A program made the translations under genes and the position numbers. DNA of 64,000 nt from Cryphonectria parasitica EP155 (lineage: Eukaryota; Ascomycota; Sordariomycetes; Diaporthales; Cryphonectriaceae): positions 2,790,001-2,854,000 of the forward strand of contig NW_024468913.1 in assembly GCF_011745365.1 (NCBI RefSeq), given 5' to 3'. Below the pieces are notes generated by a model. It was not told where the DNA came from, did no database searches, and worked only from the letters and a program-made list of their open reading frames with translations. Below, one piece after another: positions 59,309 to 64,000 of the stretch (position 1 is its first letter; every line of letters begins with the position of its first letter).

Positions 59309-61187
59309 TTACTGAGAAGAAAAACAGTCGAACCCTTCCAAGCCAGACGTATTGAAACCACTGCAGACCCACTCGGGCGCAGCACCGTCGGGCGGCGAAA
59401 CGTTGATGTTGCTTGCATAGATATCCCAGCATTGCTGCGAGAAGGCACAGAGAATATGTCCAAGGTCAGCAACTGCTCGTGCTTTCGAGACCTCCACATG
59501 AAGATGATGGTGGTGATCATTAGGGCCGCTAAAGGAGGACTTACCGAGGAGGAAGAACAGACCAGTGTGCCGACGTAGGGTTCTTCGGCTGATGATGTTG
59601 TACCAGAGAAATCTTCAAAGTAGATTTCAGAGATGGTCATTTTGGACTGCGGTCGTCATCCCTTTGATTAGCAGTGCTCATTTTTCCTTGCATTTTTGAG
59701 AGGGAGGGTATCTTCTATGCACGGGATTATCGTCATTGGTACTTACCGGGTACAGCTCACATAGAGTTTCGTTGCTCTGTCCGTAACACTGGTTGACCTC
59801 GATGGCCCACGTGTCTATCAATCGTTATATCAGCACCTGGCCTTCTTGCCGAAACCGAGGAGTAAGAATAGTCAAGCTTATCAGTAGGAAAAGAGGGAGA
59901 GGTGGGAAAGGAAAAGGGAGGGAGAGGGCATACTATCCGTATTGTTCAGAATTTGGTACGTGACATTCCTCACATATCCCGAACCGCCGCCACCATCCAG
60001 CAGAGCACCCTCGCTGCTCTCGACGCCCGGCCACACCTTGATGCGCGCGCCGTCGCTCGCATTGCTCATGGAGATGTTGTAGACAGTAATATTCTCGGCG
60101 ATGTCGTACTCGTCCACGTACTGGCCTAGAGAGCCGACGGAAATCCCGTGCGAGCCGTTGCAGATTAGGTTCTGGGTGGCACTTAGCAACAGCGTGAGGA
60201 GGAGGAGGAGGAGGAGGAGGAGGAGGGGGGGGGGGTAATTCGCTTGTGTGTGTACTTGCCTGGACTACAATGTTTGTGCTGTTGGGTTTGAACGACACGC
60301 AGTCATCGCCATTGTTGATCTTCGAATCTTGCACCACAACCGAGTCGGACCTGTAGATGTCCCACCCGTCTGTGTTGGGCGTCTCGTCCCCTGTGCTCCA
60401 GACCGCAGAGAGGTTCAAGTTGCTAATGGTCACATCACTGCTGTTGGCGATGAGGTTGAACCACTGCCGGGCGAAATCAAACCAAGCCAGACATCATCCC
60501 CGTCAGTCAGTGACTCTATCAATCACTGGTGTTGAGGCGGCTTTAAAGACTCACATTTGGCGGATTGACATAATTCAAGCCCGAAATAGTTGCACCCTCC
60601 AAACCGTCCGCCACGAACAAGATGGGGCGGAGCAAAGTATCGTTTGTCAAGGACTCGTTCCACCACAGCTCGCCCTGCCCGTCCAGCACGCCCACTCCGC
60701 CACCATAGATGTTCACGTCGGAGCCTCCAATCTTCCAAAAGGCAGACGAGTTCTGGTACGTGATCTCGAACGCACCGCCGCCCGTCCAGTAGGCGATGTC
60801 GTCCGAGAAGGTGAGCGTGCCGGAGATGGCCACGTCCACGGCGCTGAGGAAGGTCAGGTCTAGGCGGCTGGCGATGGTGTACTCGCCGTCGAGGACTATG
60901 GTGCCGCCATTGTTGCAGGACTGGAAGGCGGCAAGGATGGAAGGGGAGGCGTCAGAGTTGTTGGTGGAAGGGGATACGTAGCATGTCTTGTTTGCGTCCC
61001 TGGGCGGGGAGATGTTGGAGGAGGAGGAGCCTGGGCTATAAGGGAATGGTTGGATAAGTGGTCTGGAGAGGGGAATTTGTCCGGTGTAGGGGCTTTTGGG
61101 CAGTGAAGAGAGGGAGGAGGCGGCGGCCGCCGCCGCCGCGGTGGTAGCGACAGCCACCATGGCGACGAAAGTATTCACATTGTACAT
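59309..61187 (-). CDS. Glycoside hydrolase family 28, exo-polygalacturonase type
   Basis: Six exons: complement(join(59309..59434, 59545..59646, 59747..59814, 59934..60171, 60260..60463, 60555..61187)), 456 residues. Secretory N-terminus [22 protein letters not shown]28 beta-helix with all four signature motifs: NTD (Asn241-Asp243), GDD (Asp264-Asp265), SHG (His287 in [15 protein letters not shown]) and RIK (Arg322-Lys324). It hydrolyses pectin backbones outside the cell. The fit to exo-acting enzymes is by overall resemblance and is less certain than the family. Intron 2 has a GC donor (CAG|GCAAGT) and contains a GGA repeat plus a G run. The other introns are GT..AG. The last exon was set at [12 protein letters not shown] to follow CSSS. 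Many N-glycosylation sites. Confidence 0.92.
60196..60235 (+). repeat. (GGA)n repeat with G run in GH28 intron 2
   Basis: About ten GGA units followed by a run of nine G or more. On the coding strand it reads (TCC)n, a polypyrimidine tract between the GC donor and the acceptor. Confidence 0.88.
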
Positions 61188-62215
61188 GGTGTCTCGCTCT
61201 TCAATAGAATAGAAGTTGTATACCTATTGACAATCAAGTGAAGACAACCTATGCTCTATTTTACATCCTGACTATGCCATCCATAATATACTTATAGTAT
61301 CTGTCTGCCACCCTCACACCTTCATTACATACAAGGTTGGGTAGCGCATCCAACAGAGCACTGGATACTGTACAGAAATCCACTCCAAAATGCAATACGT
61401 ACCGCAATCCCGGTGCGCCATCTCGGCAAGTTTTTCCGTCAGTCGGAGATGGGCTTTTGCATAGGCTAATAAGCTCAAAATGGAGATTTTCATAAAGGTC
61501 GGTGAGTCTTTCCATATGTATGCACACTCGACCCCGCTCTGACTGGGGAAGTCTTGCCTTGTTTAAGTAATTATATCGTGGTAAGAACGACCCCCTCAGG
61601 GAAGGTGTGCATGGTGGCGGCATGGTATAGTTACCAGGGCGGGATTTCTCCAAGCAAGGATGATTAGAAAAAGCCATAGTACATAACCCTGCTTGAGAAG
61701 AGCCAGCAATGGTCTTGACCCCTGGAACATTCCTCGTGGCGGCGGTTGGTCTTAAATGTCAACCATTTACCAACCCTCCTTCTCTTCTACACCCTTTCCT
61801 CTGAGCGCGTCACTTCTGTATTCCCTCGAAAGGTGTCTGTCGCAGCAGTACCAATATCCTGGAGAGCACAAATGACAAGTGAAGGATGGCCTGCTTCGAC
61901 ACCAGCAGGCTGAGCAACGCCATACTCTTCAGAGGTGATCATGGCTGAGGCGTCCTGTATGGCCTAGGTGCTCTCGAAGTTTACCTGCAGACGACCTCTG
62001 GATGTTCGAATCGTGCCGGCAGATCAAACGCCCTCGGTAGACATTTTCATGATGGAGTATCGAGGGCAGTCAAGTTGAGCATTGGGGTGGTTCCATGCTT
62101 CAGCTCGGTTACGAGGATGAGGAGAAGGACCCCGCCGAACATGGATAGAGCTCTTGAGAGTCGACATTCCATGCCGCATTCATAACCGAAACATTCTCAT
62201 TGAGGAAGATAATGC
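61188..62215. other. Upstream region of the GH28 gene
   Basis: About 1 kb with the GH28 promoter and the 3' flank of the PAP2 gene. No further gene seen. Confidence 0.5.
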
Positions 62216-63919
62216 CTAGGACATCGTCCTTCTGGCGTCCTGGTCCTCAATATCCCCGTGGAGCCCAGTACTATCCGCACTCCCAGCACGCACGCCCTTC
62301 CTTCCCTCCTCCATCATCATCGCTGCATCGTGAGGTCTCTCCTCATCCGGCAACTCTCGTTGCTGCTGCTGCCGAAACCCATCCTCGACATCCTGCTCCC
62401 ATTCTGTCGCATAGCTCAAGCTACCAACCCCAGCCCAAAACGCCTTATCCGCCGAACGTGGGCCCCAAGCCCAACCTGCACCGCGCGACACGGGAAGATG
62501 ATACCAGCGAAAAGCAAAGAAGGCACAGACAGTGCCGATGAAGAAGCCGAAGAGGATATCGAATCCGTGGTGGCGGAAGTTGAACCAGCGGGACGAGGCG
62601 ATGAACACGGCGGTGAAGAAAGGCACCACGGCGAGGACGAGGAGGTACAGTGGTGGTGCGGCGGCCTGGCGACGTGCGGCGGTGAGGCGGGCATTGTGGG
62701 CAGAGAAGAGGTGCTGGGCGTTCGGGTTGTGGGGGGCACTTAGGCGCTGCTGGTCTTCCTGCCGGGAGGAGAGGTTGCTTCGCGAGGGGAAGGCTGTGAA
62801 GGAGGTTGCTGAGGTGTCTCCTGGTGCCCTGTTTGCTGGTGGTCAGCCGGCATGCTTACGTTTCTTCTTCCTTCTTCTCTCAAGGCCACGCGAGAGATCT
62901 GGGGTAAAGTTCAACTCGATGATGCACATATGGGCTTACAGGAACGGGATCGTGATGGCAAACTTGCTCGCGATGAAGAGCGACAGGTAGACCAGCCCCG
63001 CCGCCGACGAGCTCGAGTGGCCCGACGGGTAACTCCTAAACCCGTCCTCCAGTATGCTCTGCGCGTCATCGTGGTTGGCCATGCCCCGGCAGATATCGGC
63101 CGACACCAGCTGCTGAAACCCCGTGTCGACATTCACGCCGCCGAGAACATACTGCGCAAAATTGTCGACATCTGGGTTGCACCGGGCGAGCAGGTCCGGC
63201 CTCGGCTTGCCGCACATATTCTTCATGCCGTTCGTGATGAACCAGGTGCCGGCGAGGGACAGTGCGAGACCCAGCCAGCCGACGTGGAGTTCCCATAGCT
63301 TGCGCCTCCAGATGAGAGCCTTGGGGGTGCTGGACGGGACGGTGTGGCCTGGAACGAAGAGCAGGCTGATGATGGGGATGACGACAATAGGGACGCCGGT
63401 GCAGAGGGTGATGAGGAGCCAGGACGGTACGGTCTCATGCTCCGTGAATGGAAAACTGGGATGAGGGTCAACATCTGAGACCGCACCGTGTTGGGGGAGG
63501 GGAGGGGGGGATAATAATCCGGTGTGTAAGAATAAGGGTGGTTCTGCTCACGAGATGTTGGGGTCCTCAAGGCTGAAGGGTCTCCTATTTGGTTCGTGGT
63601 TGTTCATATAAGCCGCAATCCCAAACACTACAACGACGACGATCCAGTCGAAGACATATGAGGAGATGATCACGGCACCACCGGGCCTCTTGGAGCCCAT
63701 GCGCGCGCGCAGGCTTTGTAGTGGTGGTATGCTCGGCATCTGAAAGGAAGGAAGAGGACGAGGGCGAGCCTCTTGATGGTGTTGATAATCTGCTGCGCCC
63801 GAGTACAAAGTATCAGCACCGTCGTCGACGGAGTTATCGTCACTGAGCCGGCTGTACACTCTTCGTCCAGGTATCGAGTTGAGTGGGAAAGAGCCGCCAG
63901 ATGATGGAGCGTCCGTCAT
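62216..63919 (-). CDS. PAP2-type lipid phosphatase (Dpp1/Lpp1-like)
   Basis: Spliced as complement(join(62216..62828, 62940..63455, 63552..63919)), 498 residues. A membrane enzyme that removes phosphate from phosphatidic acid, diacylglycerol pyrophosphate or related lipids. All three phosphatase motifs are seen: K-x6-RP (Lys201..Arg208-Pro209 in KNMCGKPRP), PSGH (266-269 in SYPSGHSSSSAAG) and SR-x5-H-x3-D (Ser374..His381..Asp385 in SRWFNFRHHGFD). About six hydrophobic spans. A hydrophilic N-terminus of about 80 residues precedes the first span. A cytosolic insertion of some 55 residues (TSFTAFPSRSNLSSRQED...) separates motifs 2 and 3. The tail is acidic with a QQQQ run. Introns GTGAGC..CCAG and GTAAGC..ACAG. 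Confidence 0.94.
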
Positions 63920-64000
63920 ATTAACGTGAGTGAAGAAGACGTAACAATAAAAGGCTGCACCGGATGCAGTACCAGTCAGTCCAGCTGCGTACTATGTACT
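63920..64000. other. Start of the PAP2 promoter
   Basis: Only 81 bp remain. Too little to judge. Confidence 0.4.

Noticed and set aside
61990..62020. GTTCGAATC string resembling a tRNA T-loop
   Set aside because: No matching acceptor stem, D-arm or anticodon arm can be built around it. I found no tRNA in the window.

Overview
The window reads as a chromosomal piece of a filamentous ascomycete, probably a Sordariomycete. Genes are spliced with short introns (about 50-220 nt, GT..AG with CTAAC/CTGAC-like branch sites). Start contexts are of the CAAAATG/CACAATG type. The proteins belong to families typical of Pezizomycotina, such as fungal Zn2Cys6 regulators, Mtr-like permeases, secreted intradiol dioxygenases and GH28 pectinases. 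The genus cannot be fixed by reading alone. There is no sign of an organelle, plasmid, CRISPR array or bacterial operon.

Layout. 1-1492: 5' part of an amino-acid permease (minus). 1493-6543: long spacer. 6544-8487: membrane-anchored ubiquitin-specific protease (minus). 9907-10965: F-box-like protein (minus). 11635-13371: MFS drug/polyamine-type transporter (minus). 14086-16110: unknown protein whose frame continues past its stop (minus). 17342-18023: RPB7 subunit of RNA polymerase II (minus), divergent from an Mpo1-like lipid dioxygenase (19608-20249, plus). 21522-23522: divergent pair of small disordered unknown proteins. 24570-25631: secreted intradiol dioxygenase (plus), convergent with a ubiquitin C-terminal hydrolase (25960-27123, minus). 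28978-29298: small secreted protein. 32396-33577: Erv29/SURF4 cargo receptor. 34185-35652: Zn2Cys6 regulator. 36542-39115: ribosome-biogenesis factor ERB1. 41795-43197: secreted SGNH hydrolase. 44710-45336: doubtful unknown ORF. 45337-57288: about 12 kb with no convincing gene but many G/C homopolymer runs and small repeats. 57289-58541: casein kinase 2 beta. 59309-61187: exo-polygalacturonase-like GH28 enzyme. 62216-63919: PAP2-type lipid phosphatase.

Function. The housekeeping genes cover transcription (RPB7), ribosome assembly (ERB1), signalling (CK2 beta), ER export (ERV29), ubiquitin removal (USP and UCH) and lipid metabolism (Mpo1, PAP2). Between them sit four predicted secreted proteins (intradiol dioxygenase, small cysteine-poor protein, SGNH hydrolase, GH28) plus two transporters and a zinc-cluster regulator. 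That fits a plant-associated or plant-debris-degrading life style. The genes are not arranged as a biosynthetic cluster and I see no polyketide, peptide or terpene synthase.

I found no clear undescribed system. The observations I would check first are the open frame beyond the stop of the 14.9-16.1 kb gene, the alternative in-frame N-terminus hidden in the long first intron of CK2 beta, the Asp-to-Glu change at the catalytic acid of the UCH, the three exact copies of a 10-bp palindrome, and the strong enrichment of G/C runs in the gene-empty interval. Exon borders were placed by eye from splice signals, frame continuity and family knowledge. No alignment or search was run.
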